Notes: generated from the letters alone by a model not told the origin. A DNA stretch of 64,000 bases from Pleurocapsa sp. PCC 7327 (GCF_000317025.1 NC_019689.1:1129501-1193500), one strand, 5' to 3'. Shown: positions 18,912 to 29,380, counted from the first letter of the stretch. Translations and numbers: made by a program.

Positions 18912-19519
18912 AATCTTGGCTCGCTCGCGCTTTGGCTATAACTAAGGGAGGTTCACGATTGCAGTTTAATAGTTTTACTCATGGGTGTCCTCCGTATTTT
19001 TTCCGAAATATTGCTTATCCTTCGTTAAGGATTTGCAAATTTAGATTAGTAATACTTCCGAGCTTTATGCAAGCTATAAATAGCTTTTTATCGACTCACT
19101 ACCAAAGGCAATAATGAAAAATTAGATTTGTAATACTGTTTTAAGCGCTTTCATAATTCGCACAAATCCAACCGATGCTCGCCTATCGGTCAAATTTAGT
19201 GATAGAAGGGACTTCCGAATTCCGACTTCTTTTTGACGAACTTGCGGTGGTTGCATCAACCGCCGGGGAATAAATTAAGCGTCTCATATACCAAGTCCAT
19301 TGAAATGGACTCAGATCCTTATCCAGCCGTCTTTAGACGATTTTAAATATGAGGCAGCGATAGAACATCGCTGACTGACCTGACGGACTGTTGAGAATGG
19401 TTCAAGATCTTAGTTTTGACGAACTTGCGGTGGTTGGGTGCGGGACAATTTATACTGAAAAAAATTGAATGGGCTTTACCACAATCAACTTCAGAAGCTA
19501 CAAAGGCTGACAGCATCTC
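18912..19519. other. Gene-free gap with interspersed repeats
   Basis: This gap holds no convincing gene. It contains a 23-base direct repeat at both edges of a 206-base block and several hairpins (listed separately). It also carries the ATTCCGACTTC motif (19219-19229) that recurs near 49092. Confidence 0.6.
19231..19436. repeat. Repeat block: 23-base direct repeats flanking hairpins
   Basis: The same 23 bases, beginning TTTTGACGAACTTGCGG, occur at 19231-19253 and 19414-19436. Between them are the hairpins AGTCCATTGAAATGGACT (19294-19311) and CGTCTTTAGACG (19328-19339). The terminal-like string beginning CTGTTGAGAATGG (19388-19413) recurs at 37710-37735. The block belongs to the same hairpin-rich family as the 37318-37838 region and looks like a non-autonomous, decayed element. 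Confidence 0.7.
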
Positions 19520-20194
19520 ATGAATGAGAACGTACTTGTTCTGAACCGATCGGATGTAGAACTTTCGAGGGTTCGCGATCCCGACGACGGCAGGTTAGTC
19601 ATGATTCTGAGCTATCAGGGACGAACCTTTCGCCTGATGAATCAATTTAGTGCCGCTCAAAAAGACAAAGCCAAGGCGCTTGCAGAGAGCTTGGTTGAGA
19701 CGCGAGGACAGTTTGTCGTCTTGTTAAACCAAGAACCGACGTACAGCGTGTGGCTCGAAGTTCAAAGCGATCGCTCAGCCGCGACTAAGGCACCAGCTAG
19801 GGTGGCTTCTGAAGACTCTTATACTCAGGCATGCCTGCTAATCGTACAGGCGATCGCCGACGATATCGAGGATCTCATGGGAGCCGGCCAAAAAAGGACT
19901 TTCCAGGAAGAGATGACTAAAATCTTCAAGCAATGTCTTCTTCCTGGCGCAGAGTCGCCAGGAGCCATTAATCCGCTACTAACAGTAGATCCTCTGATAG
20001 CAACGGGACTGCCAATTTGGAGACAAAAAGAATTGGAGATTTTATTTCCCAGGGTCGGTCGTCTGAGCAAAAAGTATTTTGGCAACACTACTTTTGTAGA
20101 GCGTGCGGTTGAAACCTTAAAGGAATTGCCGATTTATACCAATCCTCGATTTATGTATTGTTGCATGCAGTTTGTATTGATGTGTAAGGGGTAG
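19520..20194 (+). CDS. Npun_F0813-like protein with extra C-terminal domain
   Basis: The 224-residue protein begins with about 85 residues resembling the small cyanobacterial Npun_F0813 family. Matching parts are LNRSDVELSRVRDPDDGR, ILSYQGRTFRLMNQF, the Ala/Glu helix and VVLLNQEPTYSVWLEV. The second part (residues about 95-224) is helical, with a Cys/Met-rich end (RFMYCCMQFVLMCKG), and is not recognised. There is no signal peptide or membrane segment. Function is unknown. It is followed after 35 bases by three tandem membrane-protein genes on the same strand and could be co-transcribed with them. Confidence 0.7.
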   Translation: MNENVLVLNRSDVELSRVRDPDDGRLVMILSYQGRTFRLMNQFSAAQKDKAKALAESLVETRGQFVVLLNQEPTYSVWLEVQSDRSAATKAPARVASEDSYTQACLLIVQAIADDIEDLMGAGQKRTFQEEMTKIFKQCLLPGAESPGAINPLLTVDPLIATGLPIWRQKELEILFPRVGRLSKKYFGNTTFVERAVETLKELPIYTNPRFMYCCMQFVLMCKG

Positions 20195-20229
20195 ATCTAA
20201 AGCGATAGGCTTGGCGAGGCATACAAAAT

Positions 20230-21153
20230 ATGAAACCATCTTCTTCCCCTTTAAGATTTTCTCCAAGCACGGAAACTGTCATTGCTGCTGGCATTTTTTG
20301 GTCGCTGCTGACACTCTATTGCGCTGTAGCATTTGGTATGCCTTTGCCGGGACAAGAGGTGCCAAGATGGTACGCACTCCTCGGTTACATTTTTGACGGC
20401 GTGGCTTACTTGGGGGCGGCGCTTTTGTGTCTGCGAAATTGGCTTTGTCCCAGGCTTCTCAGCGATCGCCGCATCTGGTTATATTTTAGTTTGAGGAGTT
20501 GGCTTTATCTGCTTGCCAACTTCTTCTTCGGTTACTGGGAATTGGGGTTAGAACGGTTTCCCGATGTCTCTGTGGCAGATCCCTTTTATATCCTTTCTTA
20601 CATAGCGCTTCTGTGGGGGATGGTACTGGCAGTTCGTTCGAAACAGGTAAGTTTAAAACCTTGGCAATATGCCGCGATCGCGGGGCTTGTCGCCCTCGGT
20701 ATTTGGTTAGGCTGGCTGAGTTCGTTTCCTCCTCAAGAATCTCAGACGACGTTAGCCTCTAGTGTACCAATTTTGGAGCCAGCCATTGTCGCTCAAAGCG
20801 CTGCCGAAAAGGAAGCACCGAAATGGGTTTTAGCGGTAGAAAAGTTACTCGCTCCCCTGGCTGGAGTTTTAAGCTTGCTCTACGTTGTCAGCGATGTTTT
20901 TTTGTTAGTTCTGGCTGGTACTCTAGTGTTAACTTTTTGGGGAGGTCGATTTTCTCGAACTTGGGCTGTAATCGCTACATCCGCTTTGTTACTCTATGCT
21001 GCCGACATCCGCTATGCCTACGTTATCTCGCGTGGGAATTTTGAAACTGGAGGGCTTCTAGATACCCTGTGGGTGTTTAGCGGCATCCTGCTTGGTATTG
21101 GAGCTGCGTTGGAATACGATATATCCACCCGTCCTCGTCAACGACGGCGCTAA
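20230..21153 (+). CDS. Multi-pass membrane protein, tandem paralogue 1
   Basis: The 307-residue protein has about seven to eight hydrophobic segments, starting with VIAAGIFWSLLTLYCAVAFG. Shared marks of the three neighbours are GMPLPGQEVPRWY, YLGAALLCLRNW, FGYWELGLERFPDVS-ADPFY, LLWGM-LAVR, LTFWGGRFSRTW, RYAYVISRGNFETGG and the end ALEYDISTRPRQRRR. The SLADPFY-like piece and general layout recall the membrane input domains of some cyanobacterial kinases and diguanylate cyclases, but no output domain is attached. No function is known. The extra-membrane loop with Pro/Gln (about residues 165-195) differs most between copies. Confidence 0.75.
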   Translation: MKPSSSPLRFSPSTETVIAAGIFWSLLTLYCAVAFGMPLPGQEVPRWYALLGYIFDGVAYLGAALLCLRNWLCPRLLSDRRIWLYFSLRSWLYLLANFFFGYWELGLERFPDVSVADPFYILSYIALLWGMVLAVRSKQVSLKPWQYAAIAGLVALGIWLGWLSSFPPQESQTTLASSVPILEPAIVAQSAAEKEAPKWVLAVEKLLAPLAGVLSLLYVVSDVFLLVLAGTLVLTFWGGRFSRTWAVIATSALLLYAADIRYAYVISRGNFETGGLLDTLWVFSGILLGIGAALEYDISTRPRQRRR

Positions 21154-21159
21154 AAGCAG

Positions 21160-22095
21160 ATGAAAAGACCCTTCTTCCAGTTTTCCCCAAGTTTTAGCTC
21201 GGTCGTTTTAATCGGAACCTTATGGGCATTGCTGACAGTTTACTTGGCGCTAGCGTTTGGCATGCCCATGCCGGGAGACAAGGTGCCAAGGTGGTATTCG
21301 ATCGTTTCTTACATTCTCGAAGAAGGAGCTTTTCTGGGAGCTGGCTGGCTGTGTTTGAGAAACTGGCGCTTACCTCAGATTATTAGCGATCGCAATGTTT
21401 GGTTATTTCTTGGCTTGGGAACTTTGCTTTACTTAATGGCTACCCTTATCTTTATGTATTGGGAGATAGGGCTAGAACGCGCTCCCAACGTGTCTTTGGC
21501 AGATCCATTTTATATGGTTTCCTATCTATTGCTACTCTGGGGAATGTTTCTAGCACTCAAGTCTAGAGGTCTCCATCTAAGAGCTTGGCAGTGGGTAGTG
21601 CTGGCAGCGGTAGCAGCGAGCGCCATTGGATTTGGCTGGCAGATTGCTACTCCCTACGATGACGATTCCGCTACTCTAGAACAGATTTTTATTGCTTCAA
21701 CTGCTACTCTCAATAACAGCGATTGGAGCATCCTGGCTTCCGTTACTGGCAAAGAAGTTCCCGATTGGGTTCTGGGAATAGAAAAGACATTAGAGCCATC
21801 CATCGTGATTTTAAGCTGGCTTTACATCGTTTATGATGTCCTATTGTTAATTATGGCTGCCACGCTTTTGTTGAACTTTTGGGGAGGCCGATTTTCTCGA
21901 ACTTGGACTTTAATTGCCTCAGCCGCCCTCTTGCTCTACATTGCCGACATGCACTTTGCCTACGTTGCCACGCGCACCGATTATGAAACTAACAGTATTA
22001 TCGATACGTTCTGGACGTTGAGCGCTATTTTTTTTGGCGTTGGCGCAGCCTGGGAATACGAAATCTCAACGCGATCGCGCCGCCGTCGATCTTAG
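21160..22095 (+). CDS. Multi-pass membrane protein, tandem paralogue 2
   Basis: The 311-residue protein begins six bases after the first paralogue and shares its whole layout: GMPMPGDKVPRWYSIV, LGAGWLCLRNW, MYWEIGLERAPNVSLADPFY, LLLWGMFLALKSR, LNFWGGRFSRTW and a basic tail RSRRRRS. It differs in TRTDYETNSIIDTFW where the others have RGNFETGGLLDTLW. This makes it the most diverged of the three, and it may have shifted in specificity. It is surely co-transcribed with paralogue 1. The function is unknown. Confidence 0.75.
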   Translation: MKRPFFQFSPSFSSVVLIGTLWALLTVYLALAFGMPMPGDKVPRWYSIVSYILEEGAFLGAGWLCLRNWRLPQIISDRNVWLFLGLGTLLYLMATLIFMYWEIGLERAPNVSLADPFYMVSYLLLLWGMFLALKSRGLHLRAWQWVVLAAVAASAIGFGWQIATPYDDDSATLEQIFIASTATLNNSDWSILASVTGKEVPDWVLGIEKTLEPSIVILSWLYIVYDVLLLIMAATLLLNFWGGRFSRTWTLIASAALLLYIADMHFAYVATRTDYETNSIIDTFWTLSAIFFGVGAAWEYEISTRSRRRRS

Positions 22096-22204
22096 GTTTT
22101 TCGATTATTTAATTTTCTACCTTTAATCTTTTGCTATAAATATTAAGCAAGCGCATAAAATGCAAATTAAATACGCATTTTTGGAAGGTGGAAAGAAACA
22201 TCCT

Positions 22205-23155
22205 ATGAAAAAATCGCTACCTGCATTCGCCCCATCTCCAATCGTAGTTACTATAGTGGGGATTATTTGGGGACTGATCGCATTTTATTTTGGCATTATT
22301 TATGGCATGCCCTTGCCAGGAGAGGAGGTTCCTCAATGGTATGTAATTCTGAATTATATTTTTGAAGGAGTCGCTCACTTGGGAGTTGCTTGGCTGTGTC
22401 TGATCGATTGGCAGCTTCCTGAGATTATTAGCGATCGCAAGATCTGGTTATTGTTTGGTTTGAGAAGTGCGTTCTACTTTCTTGCTAACTTAATTTTTGG
22501 CTACTGGGAGTTAATTCTGCAACGATCTCCGGAAGTGTCTTTAGCAGATCCCGTCTATATCGTTTCTTACCTATTGCTTCTTTGGGGAATGATTTTAGCA
22601 CTCAGAGCAAGAAGAGTAACGCTTAAAACCTGGCAATACGGAGTGATTAGTGCGATCGCGATTTTGGGAATTTGGCTGGGTAGGATAAGTGCGTTCCCAC
22701 CCGAATCTTCGCAAGCGCAGCTAGCCGTAACTTCGCCTGTTGTCGAAACGGTTATTGCTTCAAACCCTTCAACAACCGTAGCGCCAGATAGCGCTTCTCC
22801 TATTGCCGAGAAAGAAGCACCGGAATGGGTTTTAGGGGTAGAAGAGATGCTCAAGCCATCGGCTGGGCTTACAAGCCTATTCTACGTAGTCCTAGATATT
22901 ATTTTGTTAGTTCTCTCCGGGACTTTGGTGTTAAGCTTTTGGGGCGGTCAATTTTCTCGGACTTGGCTAGTCGTTACGATCGCGGCTTTATTACTTTATA
23001 TTGCCGATGTCCGATATGCTTACGTCGCAGCCCGCGGCAATTTTGAAACTGGCGGTCTTTTAGATACCCTTTGGGTATTTAGTACCATTCTGTTTGGTAT
23101 CGCAGCCGCCCTAGAATACGATTTATCGATTTCTCTGCGCCGTCGTCGGAACTAG
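22205..23155 (+). CDS. Multi-pass membrane protein, tandem paralogue 3
   Basis: The 316-residue protein starts at the ATG at 22205 (MKKSLPAFAPSPIVVTIVG), with GGAAGGTGGAAAG upstream; a longer frame from 22160 lacks similarity to the other copies. It shares GMPLPGEEVPQWY, VAWLCLIDW, FGYWELILQRSPEVSLADP, LLWGMILALRARR, LSFWGGQFSRTW and RGNFETGGLLDTLWVF with paralogue 1. Its variable loop (residues about 170-215) is the longest and rich in Ser, Thr, Pro and Val. A gap of 109 bases precedes it, and it converges with the photolyase gene eight bases away. Confidence 0.75.
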   Translation: MKKSLPAFAPSPIVVTIVGIIWGLIAFYFGIIYGMPLPGEEVPQWYVILNYIFEGVAHLGVAWLCLIDWQLPEIISDRKIWLLFGLRSAFYFLANLIFGYWELILQRSPEVSLADPVYIVSYLLLLWGMILALRARRVTLKTWQYGVISAIAILGIWLGRISAFPPESSQAQLAVTSPVVETVIASNPSTTVAPDSASPIAEKEAPEWVLGVEEMLKPSAGLTSLFYVVLDIILLVLSGTLVLSFWGGQFSRTWLVVTIAALLLYIADVRYAYVAARGNFETGGLLDTLWVFSTILFGIAAALEYDLSISLRRRRN

Positions 23156-23163
23156 CGGCTTAA

Positions 23164-24597
23164 TTAGGAAGTAGTTTGAATTAGCTGATAGCGTCGCTTA
23201 AATTCTTTTTGTTGCCTATTGTGGTCTACAATTGGTCGAGGATAACCGCAGCGATCGCGTTCTGAGTCCGGAATTTTACCCGTCACTAAATATTCGGTAT
23301 CTATCGAACTTAATTCGGGCAGCCATTGCCGAATATATTCTGCTTGTGGATCGAATTTTTGTGACTGACTGGCAGGATTAAAAATGCGCAATGGTTTAGG
23401 ATCCATGCCACTCGAAGCACTCCACTGCCAACCCCCATTATTAGCTGCTAAATCCCCGTCATACAGTTTTTGCATGAAATATTTCTCTCCCAACTGCGGA
23501 TTAATCAGCAAATCTTTGGTGAGAAAACTGGCGACGATCATGCGACAGCGATTGTGCATCCATCCCGTTTCATTTAACTGTTTCATGGCTGCATCAACGA
23601 TAGGATATCCGGTTTTTCCTTCACACCAAGCTTGAAAATATTCTTCGTTATTTTCCCAAAAGAAATTTTTGAAGTTTTTTCGATAAGCACCTTCTGCTAA
23701 TTCTGGGAAAAAATAAAGACAGTGTTGATAAAATTCCCTCCAAGCTAACTCTTGTTGCCAAGCTTGAATGCTGTCGCTAGCTTCATCGCTGCGGCTATTT
23801 TCGCCAGCTTCAATAGTAGCTTGCCAAACAGTCCGAATGCCAATAGCACCAAATTTGAGTGCGGCACTCAGCCGAGATGTTCCATCAATAGCAGGGAAAT
23901 TTCTTTGCTCTTTATATTCATAAATTGCGCGATCGCAAAATTCAGCTAATCTTTCCTGGGCGGCGGTTTCTCCTGGTGCGAGCAGTAGGGGATTGTCCCA
24001 AATAAACCCTAAATCTTTTGCCGTTGGCAATTCAATTGTGCCTGCTTTTTTAGCAATAGCAATTTCTTGGTCAGTTAATCCTTTAACATTCTCTAAATCT
24101 TGTGCGGGAGATTGTTTGGATTGTTGGCTCCAATTTCTCCAGAAGGGACTATAAACTGTATAAAGATTACCAGATTGAGTAACTATTTTTCCAGGGGCTT
24201 CGAGTAACTGATCCCAGAAAGTTTCAACAGCAATTCCTTTTTCTTTCAGGGCTTCTTTAACTTTCTCGTCTCGCTGTTTTGCGTAGGGTTCTATATCTAA
24301 ATTAAAGAAGACAGCTTGAACTTTTAAGGCTTCTGCTAAAGCAGTAATTGCTTGATTTGGATCGCCTTGGACAATCAGTAATTGACTCCCTAATTGCAGA
24401 TACTTTTGCTGTAATTCTTGTAAGCAACCTATCATATAAGTTATTCTGGCAGGTGCAATATCATCGCGTTTTAGTAGATTGCGATCCAGACAAAATACAC
24501 CAACTACTCTAGAACTTTTTTGACGGGCAGCAGCTAATCCTATATTGTCAGAAATTCGTAAATCGCGGCGGTGCCAGAAGAGAATTAAATCAGACAT
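23164..24597 (-). CDS. phrA: Class I cyclobutane pyrimidine dimer DNA photolyase
   Basis: The 477-residue flavoenzyme uses blue light to split thymine dimers. The N-terminal alpha/beta antenna domain begins [15 protein letters not shown]. The C-terminal FAD domain has [14 protein letters not shown], the dimer-binding region [20 protein letters not shown] and [20 protein letters not shown], ending [18 protein letters not shown]. This matches CPD photolyases of the deazaflavin (8-HDF) type known from cyanobacteria, rather than cryptochromes of the DASH group. The antenna type is inferred, not proven. Confidence 0.93.
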   Translation of the reverse strand: MSDLILFWHRRDLRISDNIGLAAARQKSSRVVGVFCLDRNLLKRDDIAPARITYMIGCLQELQQKYLQLGSQLLIVQGDPNQAITALAEALKVQAVFFNLDIEPYAKQRDEKVKEALKEKGIAVETFWDQLLEAPGKIVTQSGNLYTVYSPFWRNWSQQSKQSPAQDLENVKGLTDQEIAIAKKAGTIELPTAKDLGFIWDNPLLLAPGETAAQERLAEFCDRAIYEYKEQRNFPAIDGTSRLSAALKFGAIGIRTVWQATIEAGENSRSDEASDSIQAWQQELAWREFYQHCLYFFPELAEGAYRKNFKNFFWENNEEYFQAWCEGKTGYPIVDAAMKQLNETGWMHNRCRMIVASFLTKDLLINPQLGEKYFMQKLYDGDLAANNGGWQWSASSGMDPKPLRIFNPASQSQKFDPQAEYIRQWLPELSSIDTEYLVTGKIPDSERDRCGYPRPIVDHNRQQKEFKRRYQLIQTTS

Positions 24598-24810
24598 AAA
24601 TAGATTCTCAATTACTCAATCGACTATTATTTCTCTATCGATCTTTTTCTAGTTTATTAACCAGAGAACTAAAAAGATCTTGAAAAAAGGTTATCGCAGC
24701 TTAATTTCGGTCTAACTTCGCGCCTTTGCGTCTTGGCGTAAAACTAAAACAAATTTACCAATTAGAAACGCGATCGCAAGCCTAAGATAACCAACTCTTT
24801 ATAATCTTTA

Positions 24811-25359
24811 TTACCCTAAAAACGGACGCGCCAAGAAAAAGCTACAAATTGATTTAGCATCCACGGGTTCGCCAGCTAAAATCGCTTTTTCTAATTCCAG
24901 AGGACTCATTAAAACTACTTCAATATCCTCATCATCATCCTGTTCGGGTGGTTGTTCTAATTGTTGCAAATCTTGTGCCAAAAATGCATAAATATATTCA
25001 TCTGAATATCCTGGTGCCAGCGCAAATTTTCCTAGCGATTGCCATCTATTTGCCCGATAGCCAGTTTCTTCCTCAATTTCTCTCTTAATCGTTTCGGCGG
25101 GATCTTCGTTAGGTTCTACCGTACCCGCAGGGAATTCCAAGAGTCGTCCTTCAACCGTAAAACGATACTGTCGCACCAATACCAGTTTACCCTCGCTCGT
25201 GACGGGGACGGCTAGCGCACCGCCGGGATGGCGAACGCATTCCCAATCTCCCTCAACGCCTATCGGCAAGCGGAGTCTACTAACTTCAAAATCGAATTTA
25301 CGACCTTTGTAAAACAGGCGTTGTTGTAGAATTTTTGGCGGTTCTTGACCTAGCGACAT
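24811..25359 (-). CDS. Nudix hydrolase, ADP-ribose pyrophosphatase type
   Basis: The 182-residue protein carries a full Nudix box: Gly in PAGTVEPNEDP, then REIEEETGY, matching G-x5-E-x7-R-E-x2-E-E-x-G. The surrounding VRQYRFTVEGRLLEFPAG is typical of the ADP-ribose pyrophosphatase branch, which breaks ADP-ribose into AMP and ribose 5-phosphate. It lies 12 bases after folK on the same strand and may share its transcript. In other bacteria Nudix enzymes also act in folate synthesis (dihydroneopterin triphosphate), but this one looks like the ADP-ribose type. Confidence 0.88.
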   Translation of the reverse strand: MSLGQEPPKILQQRLFYKGRKFDFEVSRLRLPIGVEGDWECVRHPGGALAVPVTSEGKLVLVRQYRFTVEGRLLEFPAGTVEPNEDPAETIKREIEEETGYRANRWQSLGKFALAPGYSDEYIYAFLAQDLQQLEQPPEQDDDEDIEVVLMSPLELEKAILAGEPVDAKSICSFFLARPFLG

Positions 25360-25371
25360 AATCGGTTATTT

Positions 25372-25866
25372 TTAATCAGTTATCAGTTGTTGGATAACCC
25401 CAGAACAGTCTACCTCTTCAAGAAGTTGCGCGATCGCTTTTTTTGATACCGGATCGATCCAATCTGGCGCAATTTCTGCTAAAGGTACGAGTACAAATGC
25501 TCTTTCCCGCATCCCTGGGTGAGGAATCTGTAGGTCAGACGTATCCAAAATGAGATCGTCATACAACAGTAAATCTAAGTCTAGCGTTCTCGGTCCCCAT
25601 CGTTCCTGACGCACGCGACCAAATTGGCGTTCGATATCTAGCAGAGTGTCTAACAATTCTTCGGGAGTCAGTCGAACTTCGAGTAAAGCGCAGCCATTGA
25701 GATAATCTGGTTGTGGGGGACCGACCGGAGCGGTTCTGTACCAGCTAGAATAAGATTTAAGCGTAATTTTAGGAGTTTGCGCCAAAATTTCGAGGCTAGA
25801 TTCTAAAATGGTATAAGAATCGCCTAGATTGCTTCCGAGTGCGATCGCGCATTTAGCAATTTTCAT
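25372..25866 (-). CDS. folK: 2-amino-4-hydroxy-6-hydroxymethyldihydropteridine pyrophosphokinase FolK
   Basis: The 164-residue enzyme moves pyrophosphate from ATP to the pterin alcohol in folate synthesis. Conserved features are ALGSNLGDS near the N terminus, YRTAPVGPPQPDYLNG, the metal/ATP motif RTLDLDLLLYDD, and IPHPGMRERAFVLVPLAEI. The length is normal for a monofunctional FolK. The Nudix gene follows at once, so the two probably form one unit. Confidence 0.95.
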   Translation of the reverse strand: MKIAKCAIALGSNLGDSYTILESSLEILAQTPKITLKSYSSWYRTAPVGPPQPDYLNGCALLEVRLTPEELLDTLLDIERQFGRVRQERWGPRTLDLDLLLYDDLILDTSDLQIPHPGMRERAFVLVPLAEIAPDWIDPVSKKAIAQLLEEVDCSGVIQQLITD

Positions 25867-25910
25867 GATCGATCCCTTCTGACTTTTGCCTTTAGATTTT
25901 GGATTGGGGA

Positions 25911-25936
25911 TTAGTTAGTGGTTAGTAGTTAGTAGG
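25911..25936. repeat. TTAGTGG-type simple repeat
   Basis: A short run of degenerate heptamers (GATTAGTTAGTGGTTAGTAG and onward) sits between the SDR gene and folK. The same kind of run recurs at 448-480, 34399-34457, 35906-35940 and 49031-49052. Confidence 0.65.
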
Positions 25937-25947
25937 GGCGAGTTTAT

Positions 25948-26790
25948 CTAATCTTTCTTAATAAATTGCCTTAAATTACTGTTTTTTACTTTAGCAACAA
26001 TGCGATCGAAATACCAATTCAATCCAGGTGCTATGAGACTATGAAATCGTCCTAAGATTGCCATTTCCGAACCGGGCGCGATCGCAAATTTTTTTGTCTC
26101 AATTCCTTTAAGAATTTCACGAGCAACTGCTTGGGCGCTCCAAGTTTGAGCAGTTCCAGTAATCAATTTTGTTTCAAGGGGTTTGCTTTTATTTTCTATT
26201 TCTAATTGAGGCGTATCCGTATCGGGAGGATAGACAATAGAAATCTGAATTCCTAATGGTTTTAATTCGCCTCGTAAAGACTCTGCTAATCCCCTCAAAG
26301 CAAATTTACTCGGACTGTAAGGGGTATAACCATAAATGCCAATTAATCCCGCTCCAGAAGAGATTAGCACGACCTGACCTTTTTGTTGTTTTTCCATACT
26401 TGGCAATACGGCTTTAATACTATAAAGCGAGCCAAAATAATTAATTGCCATAGTACGTTCAAAAACTTCAATCGGCACTTCCTGAAAATAACCAGGGCTT
26501 GCAATTCCAGCAGAAGTTATTAAAATATCCGGAGTTCCTACAGTTGCAATGCAAGTTTGTATTGCTTGTTCTATTTGACTTCGTTGTGCTACATCAGCTT
26601 CAACCGAAAAAATTTGCTGCTTGGAATTAATTTTTGCTGCTTCAATTTCCAATTTTGCTGCTTCTAATTTGGCGCGATCGCGAGCAATAATTGAGATGTT
26701 AGCCCCTTTGCTGGCAAGCAATTTAGCCGTTGCTTTGCCAATGCCGCTAGAACCGCCAGTAATAATTGCGTGTTGCCGAGCAAATTTCAT
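25948..26790 (-). CDS. Short-chain dehydrogenase, 3-ketodihydrosphingosine reductase-like
   Basis: The 280-residue SDR has TGGSSGIGKA for NAD(P)H binding, an Asn in ITSAGIA, the Ser in VVLISSGAGL and the catalytic Tyr/Lys in YTPYSPSKFALRG. After this comes VYPPDTDTPQLEIENKSKP, a stretch characteristic of 3-ketosphinganine reductases. The C-terminal 50 residues include a hydrophobic part (FHSLIAPGLNWYFDRIV) that could touch the membrane. Start: ATG 26788-26790 gives the usual short lead before the Rossmann motif, with GGGAAAG nearby; an ATG ten codons upstream is the alternative. A sphingolipid role is inferred from the motif only. Confidence 0.8.
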   Translation of the reverse strand: MKFARQHAIITGGSSGIGKATAKLLASKGANISIIARDRAKLEAAKLEIEAAKINSKQQIFSVEADVAQRSQIEQAIQTCIATVGTPDILITSAGIASPGYFQEVPIEVFERTMAINYFGSLYSIKAVLPSMEKQQKGQVVLISSGAGLIGIYGYTPYSPSKFALRGLAESLRGELKPLGIQISIVYPPDTDTPQLEIENKSKPLETKLITGTAQTWSAQAVAREILKGIETKKFAIAPGSEMAILGRFHSLIAPGLNWYFDRIVAKVKNSNLRQFIKKD

Positions 26791-27101
26791 TTCTTTCCCA
26801 TTCTTAGCATATTTTGGCATATATTGCTACAAAGTTTTAAAATCTTTATAATATGCAAGCTGATTTCATTTTAACGGTTCTACTTCCGTACCGCCCGTTG
26901 GGTTAAGCGCAAACGAAATTTTGCATTTTTAGCCAATCGCAAGCAAATGTTGCTCCTACGACAGGTTCGCAACTCTTAACTATTACGGTTATTTTGGTGA
27001 TAGGAACCTAAATCTTGCCTCATCCCATTACAGAAGACCAAAAAGCAGCAGCCTGATAATGAAAAGATCGAGAGAAAACCTTCCCAGCAAGACCGACATC
27101 G
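26791..27101. other. Divergent promoter region
   Basis: These 311 bases lie between divergent SDR and flippase-like genes. They are AT-rich near the SDR start and must hold both promoters; no clear repeat, RNA or gene is seen. Confidence 0.4.
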
Positions 27102-28043
27102 ATGAAATCTAAACATCTCAGCTCTCTGTTTCAATGGTGTATCATTATCTTCACCGCGATCGTTGTCGGTCAAGCTCTCTACGATAACTGGCGAGAAGTC
27201 CAAAGCCTTGAGCTTGACAAGGAAACTTGGTGGTACGTAATTGTGGCAGTGGCAGTTTCTATCCTGTCTCATTGTTGGTCGGGAGTTGTGTGGGGCGAGA
27301 TTTTAAGAAATTTACAGCATCCGGTTCCTTGGCGATGGGCAACAATCATTTTCATCAAAACTGAAATTGCTAAATATCTACCCGGCGATATTTGGCAAAC
27401 TTATGGTCGGCTGGTAGCGGCTCGCAAGCTAGAAATCCCCGTAACAGTGGCGTTCGCTAGCGTCCTTTTACAATCTGTCTATATCGCGGCGGCAGGAATG
27501 ATATTCGGGCTGTTAATTGCTGCCGACCCGACATTGCAAAGACTGTGCGGTCTTGGTTTGGCTTGCATTCTCGTCAGCGTTCATCCATTCGTATTCGATC
27601 GCGTTTTTAGTTGGATCGAGCAACTGCCTAATGCGCTAATGCTGCAAAGGCTCTTCAATAAATTCAATAAATTAGCCCGCTCCCAATGGACTCGACCTCG
27701 CATGCAATCTTATCCCTGGCGGGTAATTTTAGGGCAGTGTTTATTTTTAGCGCTGCGAAGCGTCGGCTTTTTGTTGACGGTTGCGATCTTTACTCCGGTT
27801 CGCCCAGTAGCAATCGTCCCACTAGCAAGCGGATTTAGCTTGGCTTGGGCGTTGGGAATCGTGTCGCCTATATCTGGCGGAGTTGGCGTTTTTGAGGCAA
27901 CTGCTCTTGGTTTGCTAGATAGGGTAGTAGAACCCAGCATAGTCTTGGGCGCTGTAATTTTATACCGTTTGATAGCGCTGCTAACGGAGGCGATTGGGGC
28001 GGGTTTGGGTTGGTTGCTCGGTCGAAACCTTGATTCTTCTTGA
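27102..28043 (+). CDS. Lysylphosphatidylglycerol synthase/flippase-like (YbhN) membrane protein
   Basis: The 313-residue protein has about eight membrane helices. It carries the family marks FIKTEIAKYLPGDIWQTYGR, SGFSLAWALGIVSPISGGVGVFEA and a final helix pair ending EAIGAGLGWLLGR. These belong to the lysylphosphatidylglycerol synthase transmembrane-domain (AglD/YbhN) family without the soluble aminoacyl-transfer domain. Such stand-alone proteins are thought to move lipids or lipid-linked sugars. It lies upstream of sqdB-sqdX on the same strand (166-base gap), so a link to glycolipid transport is possible but unproven. Confidence 0.82.
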   Translation: MKSKHLSSLFQWCIIIFTAIVVGQALYDNWREVQSLELDKETWWYVIVAVAVSILSHCWSGVVWGEILRNLQHPVPWRWATIIFIKTEIAKYLPGDIWQTYGRLVAARKLEIPVTVAFASVLLQSVYIAAAGMIFGLLIAADPTLQRLCGLGLACILVSVHPFVFDRVFSWIEQLPNALMLQRLFNKFNKLARSQWTRPRMQSYPWRVILGQCLFLALRSVGFLLTVAIFTPVRPVAIVPLASGFSLAWALGIVSPISGGVGVFEATALGLLDRVVEPSIVLGAVILYRLIALLTEAIGAGLGWLLGRNLDSS

Positions 28044-28203
28044 AGCCATCCAAGTCAAACACAACGGCGATTCGCAACACTATTTAACATCTTTGGTCTA
28101 GAAGGTACCAATTCCTGATACATTTACGAAGAAGTGGAAGCAGCCTCCGTCATTGCACGGCGGATTATCTTCTACCCAAGATCGGAAAATAAATTTTTAT
28201 TGA

Positions 28204-29364
<1,161 letters not shown>

Positions 29365-29380
29365 ATTTCATCGACATACA

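Noticed and set aside
18932-19114. Small gene upstream of the acyltransferase
   Set aside because: The frame has no ribosome binding site or family likeness and lies in the promoter region of the minus-strand gene.
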